From: Chitinophaga sp. MM2321 | GTDB taxonomy: Bacteria > Bacteroidota > Bacteroidia > Chitinophagales > Chitinophagaceae | DNA length: 64,000 bases | Direction: 5' to 3' | Assembly (NCBI RefSeq): GCF_964033635.1 | Contig: NZ_OZ035533.1 | Location: forward strand, 6,481,001 to 6,545,000 | Shown: positions 19,579 through 28,787 of the stretch, piece after piece | How the letters are laid out: every line of letters begins with the position of its first letter | Position numbering within the stretch: position 1 is the first letter of the stretch | Position numbers and translations under genes: made by a program | The notes under the pieces: model-generated | Told to the model about the DNA's origin: nothing | Database searches by the model: none | What the model saw: the letters and a program-made list of their open reading frames with translations, nothing else

Positions 19579-20502
19579 GTGAAAGAATTCCAGGAAATAT
19601 TAGCACTAGCCATCCCACAGCCAGCAATGAGCGACCAGTTACAACTGGCGGAGGAGGATAGTGTGATTGTTCCGGACTGTCTTGAATTTACATTGCAACG
19701 TTTTGTATACGATAAGCCTTTACCGGTGGAAGATGTGGCCATGGTCATTTATCAACCGGCTAAAAAAGGCCAGACGGCAGCCATCGAGCTCCGTTATTGT
19801 GTAGCAGGAAGCAAATACTGTAAGAACCCCGCCTGTACGGATCAATTGTGTTCCGAAGGGAATAAGGAAGCCTGTGTAGACAGGGTGCCTTCCGTGGATC
19901 TTGTAACAGTACGTTTCCAGCCAGCTTTTATACAATCCCTTCAGAAAGGAACCACCACTTTCTCTTTATTTGAACATCAGTCACGCAAGCCTTTTGTGAA
20001 AACCATCCAGCCCTGTACCCGGTCTAAATCCGTACTGGAAACGATGGTGCATCACGATTATGATGGCATGCTGAAAAATATTTTCCTGCAAAGCCGCGCA
20101 TTGGACCTGCTTTTATACAGCTCCGATCAGTTCATGCAAAATGATACGGACGAACGCTATGGTTGCCGCTTCCTTACACATGTGGAAGACCGCGATAAAA
20201 TAGAAAAAGCCCGTGGCATTTTACTGGAACAGCTGGATTCGCCGGTTACCATCCGTGATCTGGCGCGTCGTGTAGCCATGAACGAATGTTACCTGAAAAA
20301 AGGATTCAAGGCAATGTATGGCACTACCATTTATGACTACTTCCAGAAGGAAAGAATGGAAAAAGCCAAAGGATTGCTGTATGAAAAAGGCATGTCTGTT
20401 TCTGAAGTAGCCATGCTCATGGGTTATTCCTGTATTTCCCACTTCTCTACCGCTTTTAAAAAGCATACCGGCCTGAAGCCTTGTGAACTGCTGCTGAGAT
20501 AA
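19579..20502 (+). CDS. AraC-family transcription regulator with a cysteine cluster
   Basis: A 307-residue regulator. The last 100 residues hold the double helix-turn-helix of the AraC/XylS family (SPVTIRDLARRVAMNECYLK, and then GMSVSEVAMLMGYSCISHFSTAFKK). The N-terminal half is a sensory region without a cupin motif I can point to, but it carries five cysteines spaced C-x6-C-x4-C-x4-C-x7-C at about residues 75-100, next to the segment KYCKNPACTDQLC. This spacing suggests a metal or iron-sulfur site or a redox switch. The start is GTG; an ATG 16 codons later is the alternative. Neighbours give no clear target. Confidence 0.8.
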   Translation: MKEFQEILALAIPQPAMSDQLQLAEEDSVIVPDCLEFTLQRFVYDKPLPVEDVAMVIYQPAKKGQTAAIELRYCVAGSKYCKNPACTDQLCSEGNKEACVDRVPSVDLVTVRFQPAFIQSLQKGTTTFSLFEHQSRKPFVKTIQPCTRSKSVLETMVHHDYDGMLKNIFLQSRALDLLLYSSDQFMQNDTDERYGCRFLTHVEDRDKIEKARGILLEQLDSPVTIRDLARRVAMNECYLKKGFKAMYGTTIYDYFQKERMEKAKGLLYEKGMSVSEVAMLMGYSCISHFSTAFKKHTGLKPCELLLR

Positions 20503-20811
20503 TCAGTTCCAGGTAATTTCCCGCTTCGATCATTTCTTTTCCCGAATTCGTAAATGTTGTAAAAAATATAGGCGTTCCTTTGTAGAACGATGGGCAGATA
20601 TCTATCTGTAGATCCTAAAGCTTCCTTAATAGATTTGACCATGGAAGAGGCTTAACTGGCAAAAAAAAGTAAGTAAAGCCATAAATTAAAACTTGCATTC
20701 TTATCAAACACCATGAAGTAAAGTGCAATTTTGCCAGATAAGTTTCAACCAGATTTTATAAAGTCGCCTTGCTTTTGCAGGGCGACTTTGTTTTGGGGCA
20801 ATGACGAGCGT
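20503..20811. other. Intergenic region between AraC gene and SARP-type regulator
   Basis: About 310 nt between two converging genes. It holds a terminator at 20760-20795 (listed) and a 9-bp inverted pair CTGGCAAAA (20656-20664) and TTTTGCCAG (20729-20737). I see no reading frame that resembles a protein. Confidence 0.4.
20760..20795. terminator. Terminator hairpin between converging regulators
   Basis: AAGTCGCC (20761-20768) pairs with GGCGACTT (20781-20788) across a 12-nt loop, followed by TGTTTT on the plus strand. It is 16 nt past the end of the SARP-type gene and 258 nt past AraC. Confidence 0.75.
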
Positions 20812-23388
20812 TTACTGGTATTGCTCAATTACTTTAGTGTATTCCATCTCAAATGCTTCGCCATAAATACTTTTATATTCAGCGATGAAAGAAGTGTAAA
20901 TTTTCCTTGCCGATGCATGTTGCCGGAGCGCCACCAGCGCCTTGCATTTAAACATCACCGCTTCTTCACTTAATGAATCAAAATTCAAAATACAATCGCA
21001 TATATCGATCACAAATTCCGGTTCCACATGATGGGCCTCACGGTCCAGGAAGCTGATCAGGAGCGGGATTGCTTTGGTGGAGATGTCTGCTTTGAATTTA
21101 TCCAGCCATGCATATTCTGTTTCCAGCAGGAAGGCGCCTCTTTTTACAATACCGGCAATGCGGGCAATACCCGCAATATCTGTGGCACAGGTATGTTGCA
21201 ACAGTTGTAAATATGTTTTCAGATCAACATGAATGCATTCATCATCAAAATGGAAAACCCATTTATCATTTTCTTTCAGCAAAGTGTAAGCGCCGGTTTT
21301 ATCCAGGATGCTTTTCAACTTTACGATATTTACCGAGCGGTTATTTTTAGCATCTTTTACAGATCTTCCCGGCCACAACAATTCATTGATACGCTCTGAG
21401 GAAATACCGTTTTTGCCCATCAGCGAGTGGAGAAAAAGCAACAGGAATAGCTCCTTTAAAAGCGGGCTGAATGATTTGGTAATATCGTTTCCTGCTTTAT
21501 CCAGCACGGTAAAATGACCAAACAGGAAAACCGCAGACAGCTGACTTTCCGCGACAGTGGCTGTTGGAGAAATGATAACAGGAGCTTCCGTAGCAACGGG
21601 GTTTACCGGTTCTTTTGTTTCATTGGGTACACGTTTTTTATTTTCAGGGAGATGATTATTTTTTCTTCTTCCTGATAATAAAATACCTATTGCCAGCAGG
21701 AACAATACCAATGCCACGGCGGCTGCTATCAGAATGCGCATAACGTACATGGGCGTATGCCTGCCGGCAGGCGCTTTTACTTCCAGTCCATACGGAGAAA
21801 ATTGCAGCGTATAAATATGTACCTGTGTTAAATTATTTTTTAGTGAGAATAACGTAACCGCTATCAGCTTGTCATTTTGCGGACAGTAAAACAGCCGGGC
21901 AGCAGACCGGATGTCATAAAACATGTAAGGGATACTGGCTGCCAGCGTAGTGTACACAGGCTCCTTCAACGAACCTTTTATTAATTGCAGTGATGAATTC
22001 ATCCGGTCATTGGCAAAGATCAATGCATAGTATTCCTGCTTTTTACTATTAATGATCATGTTATTGGCAAAGGCGAATGGTTCTTCCGGCTCTTTAAATT
22101 TATAGATGGTTTTAAAGGTTTTGTTTTTTACATCAAACAATACCATGTCATATAGGTTATGCGGGTTGAGTAGCTGGTCGCCTTCCAGGCTGCCGTAACC
22201 ACCCAGGATATAGGCGGAATCGCCGGTTTCATTGGTCCCCAATGCCGACAGGTAACGGGGCGTAAGATGATCTCCGTCAACGTGTATGGTGTCCCATTGC
22301 TGTTTGTCCGGCATATAACGGTGTACCTCATTCTTATACCGGAAGTCGCCGTAACCACCCAATGTATAAATGGAGCTGTCGAAGGGCGAAAAAAATATGT
22401 TGGAATGCCAGTAGGTAGTTACCCCATTGGATGGGAGGTGCTGACTCCAGGTATTATTGACGGAATCATACAGGGCGGCTTCCAGGGAGTCAATGAAAAA
22501 AGTATAGAGTTTATTTGTTTTCCAATCAAAAGCAGCCTGGATGCCGGCAGGCGTCCCTTGTGGTCCGGCAAATGCTTTGGCCCATTTTTTTTGTTGCCCA
22601 CAATTGTAGTTATACATGGAGTCTTTACCCGAAACATATACCGATTCTGTAACAGGGTCCAGCGCAACACTTGCATTGCCGTTAACAACAAAGGAGTCCG
22701 TCAGTTGCCATTGGGAAAACTTTGGCCGCAGCCATACCGGGTTTTTAATACTGGCCAGCTGTCCGGTTATCAGATCCTTGTCTGTATTGCCTTTGGTTTG
22801 ATCCAGTGGCCAATGGTGCTGCAATACATTGTCCTGGTATATCTGCACATCCTTTATCCGCATGGGCGGGAGGTCAAAGGTTTTGAACGCCCTGCGGTGA
22901 TGTGCGCCAAAACATACCCCGATCCGTTTACCGGAAACTACAGGGCTGCGGATACTTTTGATATGTTTCCCGTTTACGGTGACGCTCAGGATATGTGTAT
23001 TGGTATTGCAATCCAGCGTGATCTTATTCCATTGATGATACAGGGAATCCACTCCTATTTTAAAAGAGATGCCTGAAAATTCGTTGCCGGTCACTACATC
23101 AAATGAGCGGGTGTGTACATTATATATAAGGTCGATGTTCTGTTTCTTTTCATCAATCATCCGCAACACATAGCCAAAGTAAGACGCATAGAACGGCATA
23201 AATGACAAATCAAATGAAACGGAATACCCGTTTGTTACCTGTAATGGTTTCTCCGGAAAAAGATTTAAAGAAGTACGTGTTTCCTGGGCAATATTCTTGC
23301 TGGCAAACTCCAGTCCATATGCTTCCTGGGCTTTGCTCTTGGTTGATATGAATAGCGCCGTTAGTAAAAAGACTATATATCTGTACAT
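20812..23388 (-). CDS. Membrane-spanning SARP-type regulator with periplasmic sensor
   Basis: An 858-residue one-component regulator. A signal peptide (MYRYIVFLLTALFISTKSKA) leads into a LamG-like sandwich (about 25-200) and a Kelch-like propeller region (about 230-540, with IYTLGGYGDFRYKNEVHRY and AYILGGYGSLEG). One transmembrane helix (about 549-570) follows, then a cytoplasmic proline-rich linker, a winged-helix domain of the OmpR/SARP type (about 621-720, LLWPGRSVKDAKNNRSVNIV) and a helical region like the bacterial transcriptional activator domain. It most likely senses a glycan outside and switches genes directly. The frame is open from a TTG at 23421, but the signal peptide starts at ATG 23388. 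It is divergent from susC, so control of that operon is expected. Confidence 0.8.
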   Translation of the reverse strand: MYRYIVFLLTALFISTKSKAQEAYGLEFASKNIAQETRTSLNLFPEKPLQVTNGYSVSFDLSFMPFYASYFGYVLRMIDEKKQNIDLIYNVHTRSFDVVTGNEFSGISFKIGVDSLYHQWNKITLDCNTNTHILSVTVNGKHIKSIRSPVVSGKRIGVCFGAHHRRAFKTFDLPPMRIKDVQIYQDNVLQHHWPLDQTKGNTDKDLITGQLASIKNPVWLRPKFSQWQLTDSFVVNGNASVALDPVTESVYVSGKDSMYNYNCGQQKKWAKAFAGPQGTPAGIQAAFDWKTNKLYTFFIDSLEAALYDSVNNTWSQHLPSNGVTTYWHSNIFFSPFDSSIYTLGGYGDFRYKNEVHRYMPDKQQWDTIHVDGDHLTPRYLSALGTNETGDSAYILGGYGSLEGDQLLNPHNLYDMVLFDVKNKTFKTIYKFKEPEEPFAFANNMIINSKKQEYYALIFANDRMNSSLQLIKGSLKEPVYTTLAASIPYMFYDIRSAARLFYCPQNDKLIAVTLFSLKNNLTQVHIYTLQFSPYGLEVKAPAGRHTPMYVMRILIAAAVALVLFLLAIGILLSGRRKNNHLPENKKRVPNETKEPVNPVATEAPVIISPTATVAESQLSAVFLFGHFTVLDKAGNDITKSFSPLLKELFLLLFLHSLMGKNGISSERINELLWPGRSVKDAKNNRSVNIVKLKSILDKTGAYTLLKENDKWVFHFDDECIHVDLKTYLQLLQHTCATDIAGIARIAGIVKRGAFLLETEYAWLDKFKADISTKAIPLLISFLDREAHHVEPEFVIDICDCILNFDSLSEEAVMFKCKALVALRQHASARKIYTSFIAEYKSIYGEAFEMEYTKVIEQYQ

Positions 23389-23694
23389 AGGATCCTTACA
23401 ATTATGATGTAAGTTTTTCAAAAGACTTGGATAGGAAGGCGGGAATGACCGGCTTTCTATAACGTGGCAAATTACTGGCTAATCAAATAAATTCCTTAAT
23501 AGGGAAGTTAACTTTGTTTTAAGAAACTTTCCTAGTGTTAATTTAGGTCATAAAACACGCAATTCATAATTAATGTGTGATTTTTTCTGGTTAATCCTTC
23601 CTGTTAATCGCTAATTAACCCACCCGTTAACCACCACTTCTTTAATTGCAGACAGATAATTTATTCCTGATCCACTAAACCACAGAAAATCGTC
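23389..23694. promoter_or_regulatory. Divergent control region of the polysaccharide utilisation locus
   Basis: The 306 nt between the regulator and susC hold both promoters. The susC-proximal part carries four TTAA-centred words at 23591, 23604, 23615 and 23627 (contexts GTTAATCC, GTTAATCG, AATTAACC, GTTAACC), spaced 13, 11 and 12 bp. The region is otherwise AT-rich with further TTAA sites upstream (for example CCTTAATAG and AGTTAACTTTG). I cannot place a clear TAnnTTTG box for susC. Confidence 0.55.
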
Positions 23695-26600
23695 ATGAAA
23701 AGATGGTTATGCATTCTACTGCTGTTAGGCTACGCGATTAGCAGCACTGCGCAATCGCATCCTGTAAAGGGAAGGGTGATTGATGAAAATGGCCAGCCTC
23801 TTTTGGGAGTATCGGTCAAGGTATTAGGTACTTCCTCGGGAACCAATACAGATGCGAAAGGTGATTTCAATCTCTCCGTTGCGGCAAATGCCCGGTTAGC
23901 GTTCAGTTTTATTGGCTATAAATCTGATACAATTACCGTTGGTACCCAAAGCAATATCGAGGTAACGCTTTTGAATAGCGTGTCATCGCTGAATGACGTG
24001 ATCGTTGTTGGTTATGGTACCCAAAAGAAAGTAAACCTGACGGGATCTGTTGCGCAGGTATCCGGTAAAGTATTGGAAAACAGGCCTATTCCCAACCTGA
24101 GCCAGGGACTACAAGGGGTTATCCCCAACCTGAACCTGGTACCAGGCGATGGTAAGCCTACACAGTCGCCTACCTATAATATCAGGGGTACTACCTCTAT
24201 TGGCCAGGGCGGAAGCGCGTTGGTATTAATAGATGGTGTGGAAGGTGACCCAAGCATGCTGAACCCGGCGGATGTAGCGAGTGTGACCGTACTGAAAGAT
24301 GCGGCATCGGCTGCTATTTATGGCGCCAGGGGTGCTTTTGGAGTGGTACTGATCACTACTAAAACGCCCACAAAAGATAGGGTGAGCATAACCTATTCAT
24401 CTAATTATTCCCTGAAAAGCCCCACTACTGTGCCTGATATGGTCACTAACGGCTACGAATATGCTAAAGGGTTCAATGAAGCCTGGACTGCCTGGAATGA
24501 TTATTCCCAGGTACCACAGAACATTAATAAAACACAGCCTTTTTCACAGGCTTACCTGGAAGCATTGAAAGAACATAGTGAAAATCCGGGCTTACCCAAT
24601 ACTATTATCAATGGCGCCGGTAACTATGAATACTATGGTAATACCGACTGGTATGGGGAATTATATAAAAATAACACCAGTGCCATGGATCAAAACCTCT
24701 CAGTATCCGGTAGCAGCGGTAAGGCTAGTTATTTAGTAACAGGAAGATACTACGGGCAGGATGGCATCTTCAGATATAATTCTGACGATTACAAGATGTA
24801 TAACCTGCGTGCAAAAGGTAATATCCAGTTATTCCCCTTCTTGCAAATATATAATAACACAGAATTTTCCAGCAGAGACTACCATAACCCCGTAAATGTG
24901 GGTGAAGGCGGTGGTATCTGGCGGAATATGGCGGATGAAGCACATCCTTCTTCTATGCTGCTCAACCCCGATGGTACACTTACCTATTCCGCCGCGTATA
25001 CCGTAGGCGATATGTATTATGGTAAAAATGGCATCGATTTTAACCGGCAGTTATTCAGAAACACCACCGGTTTTGTTGCCAATATCTATAAAGATAAATT
25101 CAGACTGAAGGGAGATTTTACCGTTCAGAGTACCGCTGATAATCAGAAACGTTTACGCCTTCCCATACCTTACAGCCCGGCTCCCGGGGTAACTGCATAT
25201 ATAGGTAATGGTTATAACGACCTGATGATGAGCAATTACAATACGCTGTACCTGGCATCCAATATTTATGGTGAGTATGAAACAAGGTTTGGCGCTGATC
25301 ATTACTTCAAGGCAATGGCGGGTTTCAACTACGAACAATCTACCTACAAAGGATTTGCTACTACCAGGAATGGGTTGGTATATAGTGATGCAGATGATAT
25401 CAGTCTTGCACTCGGTACCAATATCAGTACTGCTGGTGGTTACGAACGTTGGGCTATTATGGGTGAATTTTTCAGGTTGAATTATTCCTACAAGGATCGC
25501 TACCTCCTGGAAGTAAATGGCCGCTATGATGGTTCTTCCAAGTTTCCATCCAGTCAGCGGTATGCCTTCTTCCCCTCTGTATCTGCCGGATGGCGTTTAT
25601 CAAAAGAAGCCTTCTGGCATGTACCTGTAACGGCTATCTCCGATCTGAAAATACGTGGCTCCTATGGTTCGTTGGGTAATGGTAATATCGGTTCCTATGC
25701 TTTCCAGGAAAAAATGGATATTAAACAATCAGGCAGGGTGATCAACGGTACTAAACCGCAACAAACCTCGCAACCCGTTGTATTACCCGATGGGCTCACC
25801 TGGGAAACATCTACCACCCGGAATATCGGTATGGACGTAGCTGCATTAAACGACCGCCTCACTTTTAGCGGCGATGCCTACACGCGTATCACCAAAAACA
25901 TGTTTACGGTAGGTGAAACACAACCCGCAGTATTTGGTACAGATGTACCCAAAGGAAACTATGCGGATCTGAAAACGGTGGGATGGGAAGTGTCCGTAGG
26001 CTGGAGAGGACAGTTTAACGTGGCATCCAAACCTTTCAACTATGGTGTGAATGTTTCCATGGCCGATTACAAAGCTACTATCACCAAATACAATAATACC
26101 AACAACAAGCTCACAGATTTTTATGTGGGTCAGAAAGTAGGTGAAATATGGGGATATGAAAATGACGGTTACTGGACCAAAGAGGATGTAGCTAACGCAG
26201 CAACTACGCAGGCGTTATTCAAAGCATCCAACAGTGGTCAATGGTTGCCGGGAGATATCAAATTCAAAAACCTCGATACCGCCAGCGCCATCAATAACGG
26301 CGCAAATACATTGAGTGATCATGGCGATATGCGGATTATCGGAGACACCTTACCACGCTATACCTATGGCATCGCCCTGAATGCGGATTGGAATAATTTC
26401 TTCTTCAGCGTTTTCTTCCAGGGGGTAGCACAACAGGACTGGTGGCCTGGTGCGGAGTCAGACGTTTTCTGGGGACAATACAACCGGCCATATAACTTCC
26501 TGCCTAAATCGCAGGTAGGTAAGATCTGGTCAGAAGATAATCCTGATGCTTACTTCCCAAGATACCGCGGTTATGTAGCACAAAATACGGCTGGTGAACT

Positions 26601-26895
26601 GAAACAACCGCAAACAAAATATCTGCAGAATGCTGCTTATATCAGGATGAAGAATATTCAGATTGGCTATAATCTGCCAAAGGCGCTTATTTCCAGGGCT
26701 AAGATTACTGCTGCGCGGGTTTATCTCTCTGGTGAAAATCTCTGGTCATGGTCACCTTTATACAAGATTACAAAGGATCTTGATGTAGAAAGTATTCGCA
26801 GATCCGACACCGTTACAGATACCAACAGCTCTGGTAATGGTAATAACTATCCCATTTTAAAGAGTTTCACATTCGGTCTCAGCATCACGCTTTGA
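23695..26895 (+). CDS. SusC-like TonB-linked outer-membrane glycan transporter
   Basis: A 1066-residue outer-membrane importer of the SusC/RagA class. After the signal peptide (cleavage near STAQ) comes a carboxypeptidase-like domain (VKGRVIDENGQPLLGVSVKV, about 24-100). The sequence NDVIVVGYGTQKKVNLTGSV marks the start of the plug, followed by the plug motif NIRGTTSIGQGGSALVLIDG and the barrel. It forms a lidded transporter with the SusD protein encoded next, moving oligosaccharides into the periplasm using TonB energy. The spacing of 35 nt to susD indicates one operon. Its ligand would be set by the partner enzymes, which suggest mannose-containing glycans. Confidence 0.95.
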   Translation: MKRWLCILLLLGYAISSTAQSHPVKGRVIDENGQPLLGVSVKVLGTSSGTNTDAKGDFNLSVAANARLAFSFIGYKSDTITVGTQSNIEVTLLNSVSSLNDVIVVGYGTQKKVNLTGSVAQVSGKVLENRPIPNLSQGLQGVIPNLNLVPGDGKPTQSPTYNIRGTTSIGQGGSALVLIDGVEGDPSMLNPADVASVTVLKDAASAAIYGARGAFGVVLITTKTPTKDRVSITYSSNYSLKSPTTVPDMVTNGYEYAKGFNEAWTAWNDYSQVPQNINKTQPFSQAYLEALKEHSENPGLPNTIINGAGNYEYYGNTDWYGELYKNNTSAMDQNLSVSGSSGKASYLVTGRYYGQDGIFRYNSDDYKMYNLRAKGNIQLFPFLQIYNNTEFSSRDYHNPVNVGEGGGIWRNMADEAHPSSMLLNPDGTLTYSAAYTVGDMYYGKNGIDFNRQLFRNTTGFVANIYKDKFRLKGDFTVQSTADNQKRLRLPIPYSPAPGVTAYIGNGYNDLMMSNYNTLYLASNIYGEYETRFGADHYFKAMAGFNYEQSTYKGFATTRNGLVYSDADDISLALGTNISTAGGYERWAIMGEFFRLNYSYKDRYLLEVNGRYDGSSKFPSSQRYAFFPSVSAGWRLSKEAFWHVPVTAISDLKIRGSYGSLGNGNIGSYAFQEKMDIKQSGRVINGTKPQQTSQPVVLPDGLTWETSTTRNIGMDVAALNDRLTFSGDAYTRITKNMFTVGETQPAVFGTDVPKGNYADLKTVGWEVSVGWRGQFNVASKPFNYGVNVSMADYKATITKYNNTNNKLTDFYVGQKVGEIWGYENDGYWTKEDVANAATTQALFKASNSGQWLPGDIKFKNLDTASAINNGANTLSDHGDMRIIGDTLPRYTYGIALNADWNNFFFSVFFQGVAQQDWWPGAESDVFWGQYNRPYNFLPKSQVGKIWSEDNPDAYFPRYRGYVAQNTAGELKQPQTKYLQNAAYIRMKNIQIGYNLPKALISRAKITAARVYLSGENLWSWSPLYKITKDLDVESIRRSDTVTDTNSSGNGNNYPILKSFTFGLSITL

Positions 26896-26930
26896 TCATC
26901 ATCATATCTTAACAATAAAAGGAAAAAGTT

Positions 26931-28757
26931 ATGCAACAATATATAACTGCACTTTCCCTGAAATGTAGGCCCATGAAGCTGCAATGGATAGCGGTGGTGC
27001 TGGTGGCATGGATATTTACAGGAAGTTGTTCGAAGAACCTCGACCAGGTACCCCGGTCCACAGCTACAAAAGAGGCCATCTTCGGCAGTGAAGACGGTAT
27101 GAAATTATACGCCACTTCCTTCTACGATGTGTTACCAGATCTCTCTAATATCTATACAGTGGATGGCATGGCAGATTACAGCGCAGTGAACTCGGTGCCC
27201 GATCTGTTGAGGGATGGCGGCCTTAACTCAAGAACCGCTACCGGATGGGATTGGAAGCCATTGCGCAATATCAATTATTTCATTGCCAACTGCAATGATC
27301 CCAAAGTATCTGATGCCTCAAAAGCAAATTATATCGGTCTGGCCAGATTTTTCAGGGCATGGTTTTATTATGATAAAGTAAAACGTTTTGGAGATGTTCC
27401 CTGGATCGGAAAACCATTTGAAGTAGGTGATCCGGGGCTGTATGCAGGCCGCGATCCCCGCACACTGATTATGGATTCCATTGTGGCAGATCTGGATTAT
27501 GCTGCTGCCAATATTACGCTTACCAAAGATCCTACCTGCAGCCAGATCACCAAAGATGTGGTGAATGGTTTTAAATCAAGGGTATGTTTGTTTGAAGGGA
27601 CCTTCCGTAAATATCAAACTACCTGGAACCTGGCCGGCACTGCGGATGCCTGGCTGAAACAGGCGGCTGCCGCGGCAAAGGCAGTAATGGATGGTAAAGC
27701 ATTCAGCATCAATCAGGGTAGTGGTACAGAACTTTCTTACCGGCAGTTGTTTATCAGCGCGGCACCGGTTTCATCAGAAATCATGCTGGCAAATATCGCC
27801 AACACCAGCCTGGGTGTTTTCAACGATGCCACCTGGTGGTATGCCAGTTCTACCTATGGTTCCCGGCTTAGTTTCACAAGAAAATTCATCAACACCTACC
27901 TGAATATCGATGGTACGCCTTTCACCAGTAAAGACCGGTATGATACACTGCCTTTTGTAAAAGAAACACAGGGCCGTGATAAAAGATTGCAGCAAACCAT
28001 CCGCATGGGATCTTATACAAGAACCAGCAATGGAACTACTATTGCAGCGCCGCCGGTATTTTCGTATGTTTATACCGGTTATATGCCAATCAAATGGAGT
28101 CTTGACGATACTTATTATGATAATGGCAAGAATAGTATCAATGCCATCTGCCTGATGCGGTATGCAGAAATACTCCTGAACTATGCCGAAGCACAGGCGG
28201 AACTGGGTCTGCTCACGGATGATGACTGGAGCAAAACAGTAGGCGCATTGCGTGCCCGTGCCGGTATTACCGGCGGTATCAGCGCAAAACCAACAGTAGC
28301 TGATCCCTACCTGAAGAATAATTATTTCCCGGGTATAACAGATCCTGCGTTGCTGGAAATCAGAAGAGAAAGAGGCATTGAACTGGTACTGGAAGGCTTC
28401 CGCTTTAATGACCTGGTAAGATGGAAACGCGGTGACCTGCTGGTCAACTCCTGGAACGGAATGTACGTACCTGCGCTGGATGTGTTGATGGACTTGAATG
28501 GCGATGGTGTAAATGATGTATGTTTCTACAAAACATTACCTGCCACCCAGGTAAAAGGGGTTACTTATATCAATGTATCTGCTACCGTGAACGGCGTTAA
28601 AAATCCGCAGCTGTTATCAAACGACACCTATGGAGAAATACACTGGCTGGATAATGTGCCTAAAAAATGGGCAGATTATAAATATTTATACCCGGTTCCT
28701 TATACCGATCTTCAGCTCAATCCTAAGCTGGGACAAAATCAGGGCTGGGAGCAATAA
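26931..28757 (+). CDS. SusD/RagB-like glycan-binding lipoprotein
   Basis: A 608-residue surface lipoprotein that closes over the SusC channel and binds the glycan. The signal sequence ends in a lipobox (FTGSCSKNLDQVP). The N-terminal helical TPR-like scaffold includes ARFFRAWFYYDKVKRFGDVP, the family hallmark. The C-terminal part has YAEILLNYAEAQAELG and RRERGIELVLEGFRFNDLVRW, typical SusD ending features. An inner ATG at 26973 gives a more compact signal peptide (MKLQWIAVVLVAWIFTGSC, in two parts) and is the likely alternative start. Second gene of the susC operon. Confidence 0.93.
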   Translation: MQQYITALSLKCRPMKLQWIAVVLVAWIFTGSCSKNLDQVPRSTATKEAIFGSEDGMKLYATSFYDVLPDLSNIYTVDGMADYSAVNSVPDLLRDGGLNSRTATGWDWKPLRNINYFIANCNDPKVSDASKANYIGLARFFRAWFYYDKVKRFGDVPWIGKPFEVGDPGLYAGRDPRTLIMDSIVADLDYAAANITLTKDPTCSQITKDVVNGFKSRVCLFEGTFRKYQTTWNLAGTADAWLKQAAAAAKAVMDGKAFSINQGSGTELSYRQLFISAAPVSSEIMLANIANTSLGVFNDATWWYASSTYGSRLSFTRKFINTYLNIDGTPFTSKDRYDTLPFVKETQGRDKRLQQTIRMGSYTRTSNGTTIAAPPVFSYVYTGYMPIKWSLDDTYYDNGKNSINAICLMRYAEILLNYAEAQAELGLLTDDDWSKTVGALRARAGITGGISAKPTVADPYLKNNYFPGITDPALLEIRRERGIELVLEGFRFNDLVRWKRGDLLVNSWNGMYVPALDVLMDLNGDGVNDVCFYKTLPATQVKGVTYINVSATVNGVKNPQLLSNDTYGEIHWLDNVPKKWADYKYLYPVPYTDLQLNPKLGQNQGWEQ

Positions 28758-28787
28758 TGGAATTGATAACTGAATAAACTATAGTAG

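Noticed and set aside
20656..20737. A 9-bp inverted pair CTGGCAAAA and TTTTGCCAG as an operator.
   Set aside because: The halves are 64 nt apart and lie between two converging gene ends, so an operator role is unlikely.
22267..23076. A 269-codon plus-strand reading frame opposite the SARP-type regulator.
   Set aside because: It overlaps a gene with clear signal peptide and domains and shows none itself.
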